A stretch of DNA of 64,000 nt. It comes from an uncultured Acetatifactor sp. GTDB lineage: Bacteria; Bacillota; Clostridia; Lachnospirales; Lachnospiraceae. The number at the start of each line of letters is the position of its first letter. Position 1 is the first letter of the stretch. A program made the position numbers and the translations under genes. The stretch is taken from the NCBI GenBank assembly GCA_910586485.1, contig CAJUIA010000015.1, forward strand, positions 36,528-100,527, in the 5' to 3' direction. A model generated the notes under the pieces. The model worked only from the letters and a program-made list of their open reading frames with translations. It ran no database searches and was not told the origin of the DNA. Below are positions 34,424 through 42,659 of the stretch, piece after piece.

Positions 34424-35686
34424 ATGTTAGATGATAATATCAGGAAATTTTCGGATAAAGTCTGGTTATCTTCACCGACAATGCACGGTCCTGAGCTTAA
34501 ATACATGACAGAAGCATATGAGACGAACTGGATGTCTACCGTGGGGAAAAATATTGATGAAGTAGAGCGGATGACCTGCGAGCAGACAGGCTGTAAGTAC
34601 GCAGTTGCATTATCGGCAGGAACTGCCGCCTTGCACATGGCGGTTAAGCTGGCAGGCATTAAGCCGGGGGACAAGGTTTTCTGTTCTGATATGACATTTG
34701 ATGCTACCGTCAATCCTGTGAGGTATGAAGGCGGTGAGCCGGTGTTTATTGATACGGAATATGATACGTGGAATATGGACCCTGTGGCTTTGGAACAGGC
34801 ATTCAGGATGTACCCGGAGGTTAAGGCTGTCGTTGTGGCGCATTTGTACGGGACACCGGGGAAAATTAATGAGATTAAAAAGATATGTGATCAGCATGGC
34901 GCAGTGATAATCGAGGACGCGGCGGAGTCTCTGGGAGCGTCTTATCAAGGTGTGCAAACGGGTACATTTGGTACATATGGGGTGATTTCATTTAACGGAA
35001 ATAAAATTATTACGGGATCTGCAGGAGGGGCCTTATTAACAAATGATAAAAAAGCAGCTGATAAGGTGAGAAAGTGGTCTACACAGGCACGGGAAAATGC
35101 TCCGTGGTATCAGCATGAAGAGTTGGGGTATAATTATCGTATGAGTAATGTGATTGCGGGTGTGGTCAGAGGGCAATATCCGTATTTGCAGGAGCATATT
35201 TCTCAAAAGAGAGCTATTTATGAAAGATACAAAGAGGGTTTCAAGGATTTACCGGTAAGCATGAATCCTTACGATGCAGATAAATCTGAGCCAAATTTCT
35301 GGTTGAGCTGCCTGTTGATCAACAATGAAGCGATGTGCAGGCAGGTCAGGGGAGAGCGGGAAGCGCTGTATGTGAGCGAACAGGGGAAAAGCTGCCCTAC
35401 GGAAATATTGGAGACATTGGCAAAGTATAATGCGGAAGGCCGTCCCATCTGGAAGCCCATGCACATGCAGCCCATTTACAGAATGAACGGATTTATTACA
35501 AGAGAGGGCAGCGGCAGGGCAGGAACAAACGCCTATATCAGCGGGGGCGAGCTGGGAGAGGACGGAAAGCCTTATGATGTAGGTATGGATATATTTCACA
35601 GGGGGCTTTGCCTGCCCAGTGATAATAAAATGACAGAACAGCAGCAAGAGCAGATCATACAGATTGTAAGAAGCTGCTTTGACTGA
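34424..35686 (+). CDS. DegT/DnrJ/EryC1-type sugar aminotransferase (PglE-like)
   Basis: A 420-residue PLP-dependent aminotransferase of nucleotide sugars, fold type I. The N-terminus (VWLSSPTMHGPELKYMTEAYETNWMSTVGKN) is that of UDP-4-amino sugar enzymes related to PglE, which make UDP-bacillosamine precursors from UDP-4-keto sugars. The PLP-binding lysine lies in SFNGNKIITGSAGG; VVVAHLYGTPGKI and IIEDAAESLGASYQG contribute the cofactor-ring region. The acyltransferase-type and PglC-type genes that follow fit the same pathway. The 4-keto substrate could come from a 4,6-dehydratase outside the window; CapE at 54705 makes a related 4-keto sugar. The start is ATG 34424 behind GGAGG. Confidence 0.85.
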   Translation: MLDDNIRKFSDKVWLSSPTMHGPELKYMTEAYETNWMSTVGKNIDEVERMTCEQTGCKYAVALSAGTAALHMAVKLAGIKPGDKVFCSDMTFDATVNPVRYEGGEPVFIDTEYDTWNMDPVALEQAFRMYPEVKAVVVAHLYGTPGKINEIKKICDQHGAVIIEDAAESLGASYQGVQTGTFGTYGVISFNGNKIITGSAGGALLTNDKKAADKVRKWSTQARENAPWYQHEELGYNYRMSNVIAGVVRGQYPYLQEHISQKRAIYERYKEGFKDLPVSMNPYDADKSEPNFWLSCLLINNEAMCRQVRGEREALYVSEQGKSCPTEILETLAKYNAEGRPIWKPMHMQPIYRMNGFITREGSGRAGTNAYISGGELGEDGKPYDVGMDIFHRGLCLPSDNKMTEQQQEQIIQIVRSCFD

Positions 35687-35713
35687 GGCTTGTATGAAAA
35701 GGGAGAATTTTAT

Positions 35714-37012
35714 ATGCAAAGATTGAGCATAGATCAGCTTGGTCCGATTAAGCATTGCGAGTTGGAAATCAACAATTTTATGGTCTTTACCGGAGCTCAG
35801 GCATCTGGAAAGAGCACAGTTGTTAAAAGCATATTTTTCTTCGCTAATATTAGAAATCTGTTGCTGCAGTTATTGCGCAGAAGGTATCTGCAAAGTGAAT
35901 CGTTCAGAAATCGTATATTGGAAATGTCTTTGAAGAACAGGTTGATCAGGGAAGTTAGATCGAATTTTCTTCAGGTATTCGGTTCAACATGGTGCATGGA
36001 TAATACAATGCGCTTGGAGTATCATTATAAAGAAGAGACGTATATCAAATTATTTCTAAAAGCAGATCCGACGGCACCAAATTATATATGGTTGGAGTTT
36101 AGTGACAATTTTTCGGATTTTTTGGAGACCTTAGAACAAAGATTGTTTAAGAAAGAAGATAATCCAAATGATATATTTTTTCTGTTGAAGGAAATGGTGG
36201 AAGACTTTTTTGAAGATAGTTCGGAGGTTATATATATTCCGGCAGGTCGAAGTATGATTACGCTACTTAGCACCCAGTTAAATTATATTTACAGCGGTAT
36301 GGATGATATGCAGAAAAGAAGCCTAGACTATTGTACACAGAATTATCTGGAGCGTATTCTTCAGTTAAAAAGTAATTTTGCAGCCGGCTCAGAGCAGATG
36401 GTTGAAAATCTGCTCGTAACAACGGACGAAAAGATGGACGGGAAACTTTTGAAGGAAGCAGTGCGGCTTATGAAAATGATTCTGCAGGGGGAATACCGGA
36501 ATGTGGATGGCGAAGAGCGACTACAGGTATCGGGGAATCGGTACGTTAAAATCAATTTTGCTTCTTCTGGTCAACAGGAAGCAGTATGGATTCTAAATGT
36601 ACTTTTTTATTATTTACTAAATAAAAGGAATTCCTACTTTATCATTGAAGAGCCGGAGTCCCATCTTTTTCCAAATGCGCAGAAGTTGATGATGGAATTC
36701 ATAGCACTTGCACAGAATAAAGGGAAAAACAAAATATTTATAACCACACACAGTCCCTACATTTTGGGTACGATTAATAATCTTTTATATGCAGATAAGA
36801 TTGCAGGGAAAGTGCCGGAAAGGGAATTAGAGAATATTGTCCCAAAGAGCAAAAGGATTGCATTTGTTGATTTGTCAGCATTTTTTATACAAAGCGGGTA
36901 TGCGAAAACGTGTGTGGACAGAGAATTTAAAGCAATCAGCAATGAGGTAATTGACGGTGCGTCGGATGATATTAACCGAGATTACGAGGAAATGGTTTGC
37001 CTGAAGAAGTGA
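35714..37012 (+). CDS. AAA/ABC-type ATPase, OLD/RecF-like, paired with a nuclease
   Basis: A 432-residue SMC-like ATPase. Walker A GAQASGKS is at residues 27-34, an ABC-like signature SSGQQEAV near 284, Walker B with catalytic glutamate YFIIEEPESHLFP at about 309-321 and the H-loop FITTHSPYILG. The middle is helical and variable. No nuclease domain is fused to it, but a PD-(D/E)XK protein follows 22 bp later. Such two-gene pairs resemble anti-phage ATPase-nuclease systems. The location inside a polysaccharide locus, between the aminotransferase and the initiating transferase, is unusual. Start ATG 35714 behind GGGAG. Confidence 0.75.
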   Translation: MQRLSIDQLGPIKHCELEINNFMVFTGAQASGKSTVVKSIFFFANIRNLLLQLLRRRYLQSESFRNRILEMSLKNRLIREVRSNFLQVFGSTWCMDNTMRLEYHYKEETYIKLFLKADPTAPNYIWLEFSDNFSDFLETLEQRLFKKEDNPNDIFFLLKEMVEDFFEDSSEVIYIPAGRSMITLLSTQLNYIYSGMDDMQKRSLDYCTQNYLERILQLKSNFAAGSEQMVENLLVTTDEKMDGKLLKEAVRLMKMILQGEYRNVDGEERLQVSGNRYVKINFASSGQQEAVWILNVLFYYLLNKRNSYFIIEEPESHLFPNAQKLMMEFIALAQNKGKNKIFITTHSPYILGTINNLLYADKIAGKVPERELENIVPKSKRIAFVDLSAFFIQSGYAKTCVDREFKAISNEVIDGASDDINRDYEEMVCLKK

Positions 37013-37034
37013 CGTGATAGGGGGAATCTTGGGA

Positions 37035-37460
37035 ATGCTACTCACAGTGGAGAAATCACATTGCGAAGAACGCCAGAAGATCATAGTTTCGAGGGACAAC
37101 GGTACTTCAAGAGAGCACAGGGCCAAAAATCTGGAACAGAAGTATTGTGTCCGCCATTATAAGCTGGATGGTGAGGTAGTAGTGCAACAGAAGTGCTGCG
37201 ATTTTCTGCTGGTTAATGATACGCGCAGGCAGGCGTATTTTATAGAGCTAAAAGGGAGAAATATAGATGAAGCTGTTCCGCAGCTGGAAAATGCTGTGAA
37301 GATATGCAGTCAGGAGCTGAAAGGATATGAGATTTATTACCGTATTGTATCAAGTAAAGCCAGAACGCATGAAATCAAGAAATTAAGTTTCCGCAAATTC
37401 CAAGATAAATGTGGGAGCAAATTACGCTATCAGACAGGGTGTATGGAGGAAGAACTGTAA
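37035..37460 (+). CDS. Small PD-(D/E)XK-like nuclease, partner of the preceding ATPase
   Basis: A 141-residue protein with the sequence pattern of a restriction-type nuclease fold: Asp56 in KCCDFLLVND, then E71-L-K73 in AYFIELKGRN, with the D-X14-EXK spacing of the PD-(D/E)XK superfamily. A helix with a conserved-looking glutamine (EAVPQLENAVKI) follows. The rest is basic. A GTG at 37014, one base after the ATPase stop, would add seven residues; ATG 37035 with GGGGGA upstream is preferred. Its target could be DNA or RNA; only the fold is suggested by sequence. It has no obvious role in glycan synthesis. Confidence 0.6.
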   Translation: MLLTVEKSHCEERQKIIVSRDNGTSREHRAKNLEQKYCVRHYKLDGEVVVQQKCCDFLLVNDTRRQAYFIELKGRNIDEAVPQLENAVKICSQELKGYEIYYRIVSSKARTHEIKKLSFRKFQDKCGSKLRYQTGCMEEEL

Positions 37461-37478
37461 AGAACAGAGTGGATCAAA

Positions 37479-38123
37479 ATGGAAAAGTGTAGAAATAGTA
37501 TATATGCGAGATATATAAAGAGAATATGTGATTTTATCCTTTCATTTATTGCTTTACTTTTTTTATGGCCTGTGCTTGTTGCTATTGCAGCTTTGGTTAG
37601 GATAAATATAGGAAGCCCGGTCATATTTAAACAAAGGCGTGCAGGGTATTTGGGAAAGGAATTTGTAATATACAAATTTCGTACTATGAACAATAAGAAG
37701 GATGAGCAGGGCAAGCTATTGCCGGATGCAGAAAGACTTTTAAAATTTGGGAAATTTTTAAGAAAAACATCGTTGGATGAGTTGCCGCAGCTTCTGAATA
37801 TACTAAAAGGAGATATTGCCATAATTGGTCCCAGGCCGTTGCTGACAGAATATCTTTCGATATATACTGAAAGGGAGATGATGAGACATTTAGTAAAGCC
37901 GGGTCTAGTGGGGTTGGCGGGTATAAATGGGCGCAATAATCAAAGTTGGGATAGTAAGTTTAAATATGATTTGGAATATGTAGAAAATATATCGTTTAAA
38001 ATGGACTGCCATATTTTTTTTAAGTGCATTGCTGTTGTATTAGGACAAAAGGATGTTTACTGTGAACCGGAAAAGGTAGAAGAGGATTCTTTTTTGAAGA
38101 GAGTCAGGGAGAAGGGGTTATGA
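37479..38123 (+). CDS. Undecaprenyl-phosphate sugar phosphotransferase (PglC/WcaJ-type initiating enzyme)
   Basis: Transfers a sugar 1-phosphate from a UDP-sugar to undecaprenyl phosphate to start the polysaccharide repeat. A 214-residue monotopic phosphoglycosyltransferase. The re-entrant membrane helix at about 15-40 (RICDFILSFIALLFLWPVLVAIAALVRI) is followed by GSPVIFKQRRAGYLGKEFVIYKFRTMN, LRKTSLDELPQLLNILKGDIAIIGPRPLL and PGLVGLAGINGRN. The size is that of PglC. With the PglE-like aminotransferase upstream, a diamino- or N-acylamino-sugar may be the first sugar. It overlaps the next gene by four bases. Confidence 0.9.
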   Translation: MEKCRNSIYARYIKRICDFILSFIALLFLWPVLVAIAALVRINIGSPVIFKQRRAGYLGKEFVIYKFRTMNNKKDEQGKLLPDAERLLKFGKFLRKTSLDELPQLLNILKGDIAIIGPRPLLTEYLSIYTEREMMRHLVKPGLVGLAGINGRNNQSWDSKFKYDLEYVENISFKMDCHIFFKCIAVVLGQKDVYCEPEKVEEDSFLKRVREKGL

Positions 38124-39004
38124 AAAAGTTTTTTGATGTTTCAGTCGAAAAATATGATGCAAATAAAAAATTTCACGTTTTCCGTCCGGCATCTTTGCGG
38201 AAACCCAAAGATAATGCGGTGATGTTTATTATGAAAGAGTATTTACAATATATGGAGATGCTGTATAATGTAAAAGAGTGTTTGATATTTTGGCCGTGTG
38301 AGGAAAGCGTACCAAAAGAAATTGCCACCTGTAATGTAGTAAAAAAATGTGAGAGACCACATTTTGAATATTGTAAGTTTTTTCGCGATAATAATGTAGT
38401 GTATCTGCCTCGAAAGGCGGAGGGGAAATATATAGATGGTTCTTTTATTGCTACGGGAGCTATTATAGGCAGTAATGCTTGTATTATGCCAGGAGCATAT
38501 ATAGGTGAAAATGTAAGAATGGGAGATAATGTTTATGTAGGTGCAGGCGTAAAACTTGTAGGGGATATAGTAATTGGAAACAATGTTGTAATCCGGGAAA
38601 ATTCTGTCCTTGGAGCGGACGGTCTTTCTACAGATCGGGATGAAGACGGAAAAGCGGCAACAATGCCACAGTTTGGAGAAGTTATATTGGAAGATGACGT
38701 ACAGATAGGAGCAAATACAGTAATTGCAAGAGGGGCGATAGATGAAACGGTGATAAGGAGAGGTAGCAAGATAGATAATTCATGTTTTATTTCTCACAAC
38801 GTTCATATAGGAGAAGATTCATTCATTGTAGGTGAGACGATTATGTTTGGAAGCTCTGAACTGGGAGATAAAGCATTTGTATCCGGCAATGCAACGATAC
38901 GTAATGGTATAAAGATCGGAAACAATGTAACAGTGGGGATGGGGGCTGTTGTGGTAAGGGATGTTGAAGACGGGAGAGTAGTTAAAGGAAATCCTGCCAG
39001 ATAG
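38120..39004 (+). CDS. LpxD-like left-handed beta-helix N-acyltransferase
   Basis: A 294-residue protein with an N-terminal alpha/beta domain (1-110) and hexapeptide repeats from about 115 to the end (GAIIGSNACIMPGAYIGENVRMGDNVYVGAGVKLVG...). A catalytic-type histidine lies in ISHNVHIGEDSFIVG. The sequence around VIRENSVLGADGLSTDRDEDG and MPQFGEVILEDDVQIGANTVIARG is LpxD-like. Because Gram-positive cells have no lipid A, it more likely acylates an amino sugar made by the upstream aminotransferase; this is inference. Coupled to the PglC-type gene by a four-base overlap. Confidence 0.82.
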   Translation: MKKFFDVSVEKYDANKKFHVFRPASLRKPKDNAVMFIMKEYLQYMEMLYNVKECLIFWPCEESVPKEIATCNVVKKCERPHFEYCKFFRDNNVVYLPRKAEGKYIDGSFIATGAIIGSNACIMPGAYIGENVRMGDNVYVGAGVKLVGDIVIGNNVVIRENSVLGADGLSTDRDEDGKAATMPQFGEVILEDDVQIGANTVIARGAIDETVIRRGSKIDNSCFISHNVHIGEDSFIVGETIMFGSSELGDKAFVSGNATIRNGIKIGNNVTVGMGAVVVRDVEDGRVVKGNPAR

Positions 39005-39012
39005 GAGACTAA

Positions 39013-39672
39013 ATGAGGGTATTAGTGTTTGCGCCGCATAGAGACGATGAAGTCTTGGGCGTGGGTGGTACGATTGCTAAATATGTAAAAAAGGGACATG
39101 AGGTGTTTGTTTGTGAAGTTACTGATGTGCAAAACAATCGTGAATTACTTGAAATGATCAAAAAGGAAGAAAGGGAAGCATATAAAGTGTTGGGAATCAA
39201 AAAGAGTTATTGTTTAGAAATTCCGGTAGTAGAGCTGCCCAATTTTTCTATTATTGAGTGTAATCGTAGATTTCTTCAAGTTGTAAATGAGGTTAAACCT
39301 AATATTGCTTATATACCTCACAAGGGGGACATGCATCAAGATCACGGAACTGTGGCTAAGAGTGCGCTTGTTGCGTTACGCCCGATAGGTAATCCACAAC
39401 TTTCAGCAATTTATGCTTATGAAACTTTGTCAGAAACGGAGTGGAATGCACCATATGTAGATAATGCTTTTGTACCAAATGTATGGAATGATATAACGGA
39501 CGAAATAGAAATTAAGATAAAAGCAATGAAGTGCTATGAATCACAGCTTTGTGAGGATGTTCACCCTCGTTCGATAGAAACAATTAAGGCACTTGCAAGA
39601 TATAGAGGGTCTACAATAGGCGTTCCCTATGCTGAAAGCTTTATGATGATCAGACAAATATTGAGGGATTGA
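39013..39672 (+). CDS. PIG-L/LmbE-family N-deacetylase
   Basis: A 219-residue zinc-dependent deacetylase. The N-terminal metal motif is FAPHRDDEVLGVGGTI (the PHxDDE pattern), and a downstream histidine lies in HKGDMHQDHGTVAKSAL (HxDHxxT-like). Members remove N-acetyl groups from GlcNAc-containing substrates. Here it probably trims a lipid- or nucleotide-linked sugar of the repeat unit. Eight bases after the acyltransferase gene, with GGAG before the ATG. Confidence 0.85.
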   Translation: MRVLVFAPHRDDEVLGVGGTIAKYVKKGHEVFVCEVTDVQNNRELLEMIKKEEREAYKVLGIKKSYCLEIPVVELPNFSIIECNRRFLQVVNEVKPNIAYIPHKGDMHQDHGTVAKSALVALRPIGNPQLSAIYAYETLSETEWNAPYVDNAFVPNVWNDITDEIEIKIKAMKCYESQLCEDVHPRSIETIKALARYRGSTIGVPYAESFMMIRQILRD

Positions 39673-39686
39673 AACGGAGGATATAG

Positions 39687-40157
39687 ATGGAAATTCGCGA
39701 GTTGACAACGGAGGATGTGCAAAGTTATCAAAAGAAAATAACAGAACTAATCTGTGAGAATTTTATGATTAATTTTCCCTTCATATGTGGTGCTGATCAG
39801 ATGGCGGAAGAAAAGTATTTGGATGTGGTACGTTTTAAGGAAGATGGTAGTGCTGTTCTGTATGGAGCCTTTGAAAAAACAATAATAGGCTTTTTATGGG
39901 CATATGAGAGAGAAGTCTTAGGTGAGAAAAGGCTGCATTTGACAAATTTGATTGTAGATTCGAATGTTCGAGGTAAAGGGATCGGGAGAGCCTTGATTGA
40001 AAAACTGCATGCCGCGGCCTTGGAAAGAAAGGTGAGAAAGATAGAGTTGTGGGCTACAATGTCAAATGAAAACGCAGTCAGTTTTTACAGAAAATGTGGT
40101 TATGATATAAGAAGGATTCAGATGGAAGTGGAAATTGGAGGGGATGACGCTGATTGA
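39687..40157 (+). CDS. GNAT-family N-acetyltransferase
   Basis: A 156-residue GNAT protein. The acetyl-CoA loop is LIVDSNVRGKGIGRALIEKLHAAA (Q/RxxGxG/A pattern), followed by IELWATMSNENAVSFYRKCGYDIRR. It may acetylate an amino sugar exposed by the neighbouring deacetylase. CGGAGG precedes the start. A 164-bp gap to the next gene is unusual for this tight cluster and holds only a doubtful small frame. Confidence 0.85.
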   Translation: MEIRELTTEDVQSYQKKITELICENFMINFPFICGADQMAEEKYLDVVRFKEDGSAVLYGAFEKTIIGFLWAYEREVLGEKRLHLTNLIVDSNVRGKGIGRALIEKLHAAALERKVRKIELWATMSNENAVSFYRKCGYDIRRIQMEVEIGGDDAD

Positions 40158-40321
40158 AAAGCGGCATGTACGCCCATTTTGGATTTCCAGACTACAGAAA
40201 AGCAATAAAAAAGCATCGAAATACATACCAAATCTACCAGTGTATCAAGGGGTGAAGTTAAAGTATTATGGAATACTTTGGCTCCAGTGTAGAAATCAGG
40301 GTAAATTAGAGGATGAAATAA

Positions 40322-41584
40322 ATGAACGTGCTGTTAATGACTATAGGAGCATTTCGGAATATTTCTGAAAGCGGAGCATATACCGACTTATTACGTTTTT
40401 TTCAAAGACAGGGACATTCCGTTTTTGTGGCCTGCACGACGGAAAAGAGGCAAGGATTACCAACGTGTGTAGAAGAGCAAGGAGATGCTAAAGTATTAAG
40501 AATACGTGTTGGAAATATTACTAAAGTAAATTTTCTAGAAAAGGGTATTTCAACATTACTTATTAACAAGCAGTTTAAAAATGCAATTCGAAAATGTTAT
40601 AAGAACGTAAAATTTGATATTGTTTTATATTCAACACCGCCGATTACTTTGGCAGGAGTTGTTGGAAATCTAAAAAGGCGGGACGGCTGTTTTACATATC
40701 TCATGCTGAAGGACATATTTCCGGCAGGAGCATTGGACCTTGGAGTGCTAAAAAAAACTGGTATTAAGGGGATGATATATTGTTATTTCCGTAGTATTGA
40801 AAAAAAGCTTTATAGGGATTCGGATGCGATTGGATGTATGTCTATGGCAAATAAGAGATATTTGTTAAAGTATAACGCATGGATTTCGGAAGAGAAAGTT
40901 GGAATTTGTCCTAATACAATAGACGTGATAGATAAGGATACTGTTGATAAGCAACAAATATGTAAGAAATATAATTTGCCAGAGAATAAAATATTACTTC
41001 TCTACGGTGGAAATTTTGGTTTGCCTCAGAATGTGAATTATGTTGTTGATGTGATGTATGCGGCAAAAAAAATGCAGGATATACATTTTGTCATGTGCGG
41101 CTCAGGTACAGAGTTCCATAAAATACATGAATATGGTGAGCAAACGGGAAATAACAATGTTACAGTTATTAACGCATTACCGTATGCAGATTACAAAGAA
41201 TTACTAGGGGCTTGTGATGCTGGTTTGCTGTTTTTAGACTATAAATTCGAAGTTCCAAATTTCCCGTCAAGATTATTGGACTATATGAATTATGAATTGC
41301 CTGTTATTGCTGCTACGGATGTACACACAGATGTGGGCGAAACTATTTTGGCTGGCAAATTTGGATGGTGGTGTGAGAGCAGGAGTCAGGATGATTATAT
41401 GGACATGCTGGGGGCAGTAGTAGAAGAGTGGAAAAATAATCGAGGGGGTTTTGCTCAGCGGGGAATGAATGCAAAGAAGTATCTCGAAAGGAATTTTAGA
41501 ACGGAGATAGCATATGATGTCATAATAAAAGACTATAATAAATGGAGAGAAACGGCCGACAAGCAGGTGCCGCATAACGATTAA
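40322..41584 (+). CDS. Glycosyltransferase family 4 protein
   Basis: A 420-residue GT-B retaining glycosyltransferase. The N-terminal acceptor domain begins MNVLLMTIGAFRNISESGAYTDLLRFFQRQGHSVFV. The C-terminal donor domain has LLLYGGNFGLPQNVNYVVDVMY, HFVMCGSGTEFHKI and the shortened E-x7-E region FEVPNFPSRLLDYMNYELPVIAA. Likely a cytosolic, membrane-associated enzyme extending the lipid-linked repeat unit. AGAGGA lies nine bases before the ATG. Confidence 0.88.
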   Translation: MNVLLMTIGAFRNISESGAYTDLLRFFQRQGHSVFVACTTEKRQGLPTCVEEQGDAKVLRIRVGNITKVNFLEKGISTLLINKQFKNAIRKCYKNVKFDIVLYSTPPITLAGVVGNLKRRDGCFTYLMLKDIFPAGALDLGVLKKTGIKGMIYCYFRSIEKKLYRDSDAIGCMSMANKRYLLKYNAWISEEKVGICPNTIDVIDKDTVDKQQICKKYNLPENKILLLYGGNFGLPQNVNYVVDVMYAAKKMQDIHFVMCGSGTEFHKIHEYGEQTGNNNVTVINALPYADYKELLGACDAGLLFLDYKFEVPNFPSRLLDYMNYELPVIAATDVHTDVGETILAGKFGWWCESRSQDDYMDMLGAVVEEWKNNRGGFAQRGMNAKKYLERNFRTEIAYDVIIKDYNKWRETADKQVPHND

Positions 41585-41603
41585 AAGTTAAAAGGAGGAA
41601 TGT

Positions 41604-42659
41604 ATGATTGAGATTATTCCAATAGAGGAAGCAGAACGATGGGACGCTGTTGTTAAAAAACAGAATAACTATGACGTTTTTTATCTGGCATCCTATGCGA
41701 AGGCATTTCAGCAGCAGGGTGAGGGTGAACCAATTTTGATTTGTTGTGTTGACGGGGAGCAGAGCGCAGTAGCCGTTATGTTTAAGAGGGATATTGCGGA
41801 ATGCGAATATTTTAAAGGCGTGTTGTCTAAGGGAAAATATTTTGATTTAATTTCTCCATATGGGTATGGAGGTTTTTTGGGTGAGCATGGTGTAACGGAA
41901 CGTATGCTGGATGAATATGCTGGGTTTTGTAGAGAAAATCATTTTGTTTGTGAGTTTGTTCGATTTGAACTTGGCGGAGACTATCGTAAAAAATATAAGG
42001 GTGAGGTGGAGACGAGAACGCATAATGTGGTTAGAAGCCTTGAAATGCCAATAGATGAGATGCTGATGGATTTTGAGCATAAAGTCAGAAAAAATATAAA
42101 ACACGCAAATAGAGAAAATCTTAGAATTTTAATTGAAGAAAATGATGATCACTTGGAAGATTTTTTAAGAATTTATTATGGCACAATGGAGCGTAATGAC
42201 GCCAATGATTCATTTTATTTTAAAAGAGATTTTTTTGAAACAATGAATGAATTGACGGGACACTATATATATGTTTATGTTATTTATCAAGAGAAGATAA
42301 TATCAGCGGAATTAATTATTTTTGGGACAGAGAATGCGTATTCGTATTTGGGCGGAACAGACAAAGAGTATTTTAATGTAAGACCAAATGATTTTTTGAA
42401 ATTTGAGGCAATAAAGTGGTTAAAAGAAAGAGGGCTAAAGAATTTTGTACTTGGTGGTGGCTATGGTATGGATGATGGGATATTTCGATATAAAAAGTCC
42501 TTAGCTCCAAATGGAATTGTAGACTTCTATATTGGTAGGAACATTTTTGACAAAGGATTGTATGATGAATTAACAAAAGAACGTAGGGCGAGCGGAGAGG
42601 ATTTAGAAGAAGGATTTTTCCCTGTGTATCGCGCGAGGGTTATTAAAAATGCTATTTAA
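41604..42659 (+). CDS. FemAB/GNAT-like acyl- or aminoacyl-transferase
   Basis: A 351-residue protein of the FemX/BioF2-like GNAT_6 type. Recognisable parts are YDVFYLASYAKAFQQQGEGEPILICC, FEHKVRKNIKHANRENLRILIEEN (the 'R.eiRkA' helix of FemAB proteins), FLRIYYGTMERNDAND and YSYLGGTDKEYFNVRPNDFLKFEAIKWLKERGLKNFVLGGG. FemAB proteins transfer amino acids from aminoacyl-tRNA to peptidoglycan; in glycan loci they probably add an aminoacyl or acyl group to a sugar. AAGGAGG precedes the ATG. It overlaps the MBOAT gene by 11 bp. Confidence 0.8.
   Translation: MIEIIPIEEAERWDAVVKKQNNYDVFYLASYAKAFQQQGEGEPILICCVDGEQSAVAVMFKRDIAECEYFKGVLSKGKYFDLISPYGYGGFLGEHGVTERMLDEYAGFCRENHFVCEFVRFELGGDYRKKYKGEVETRTHNVVRSLEMPIDEMLMDFEHKVRKNIKHANRENLRILIEENDDHLEDFLRIYYGTMERNDANDSFYFKRDFFETMNELTGHYIYVYVIYQEKIISAELIIFGTENAYSYLGGTDKEYFNVRPNDFLKFEAIKWLKERGLKNFVLGGGYGMDDGIFRYKKSLAPNGIVDFYIGRNIFDKGLYDELTKERRASGEDLEEGFFPVYRARVIKNAI

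Noticed and set aside
40144..40368. A small frame between the GNAT gene and the GT4 gene
   Set aside because: It overlaps both neighbours, has only an abutting purine run as binding site and shows no recognisable feature. The gap of 164 bp is unusual for the cluster, so a decayed gene remains possible.
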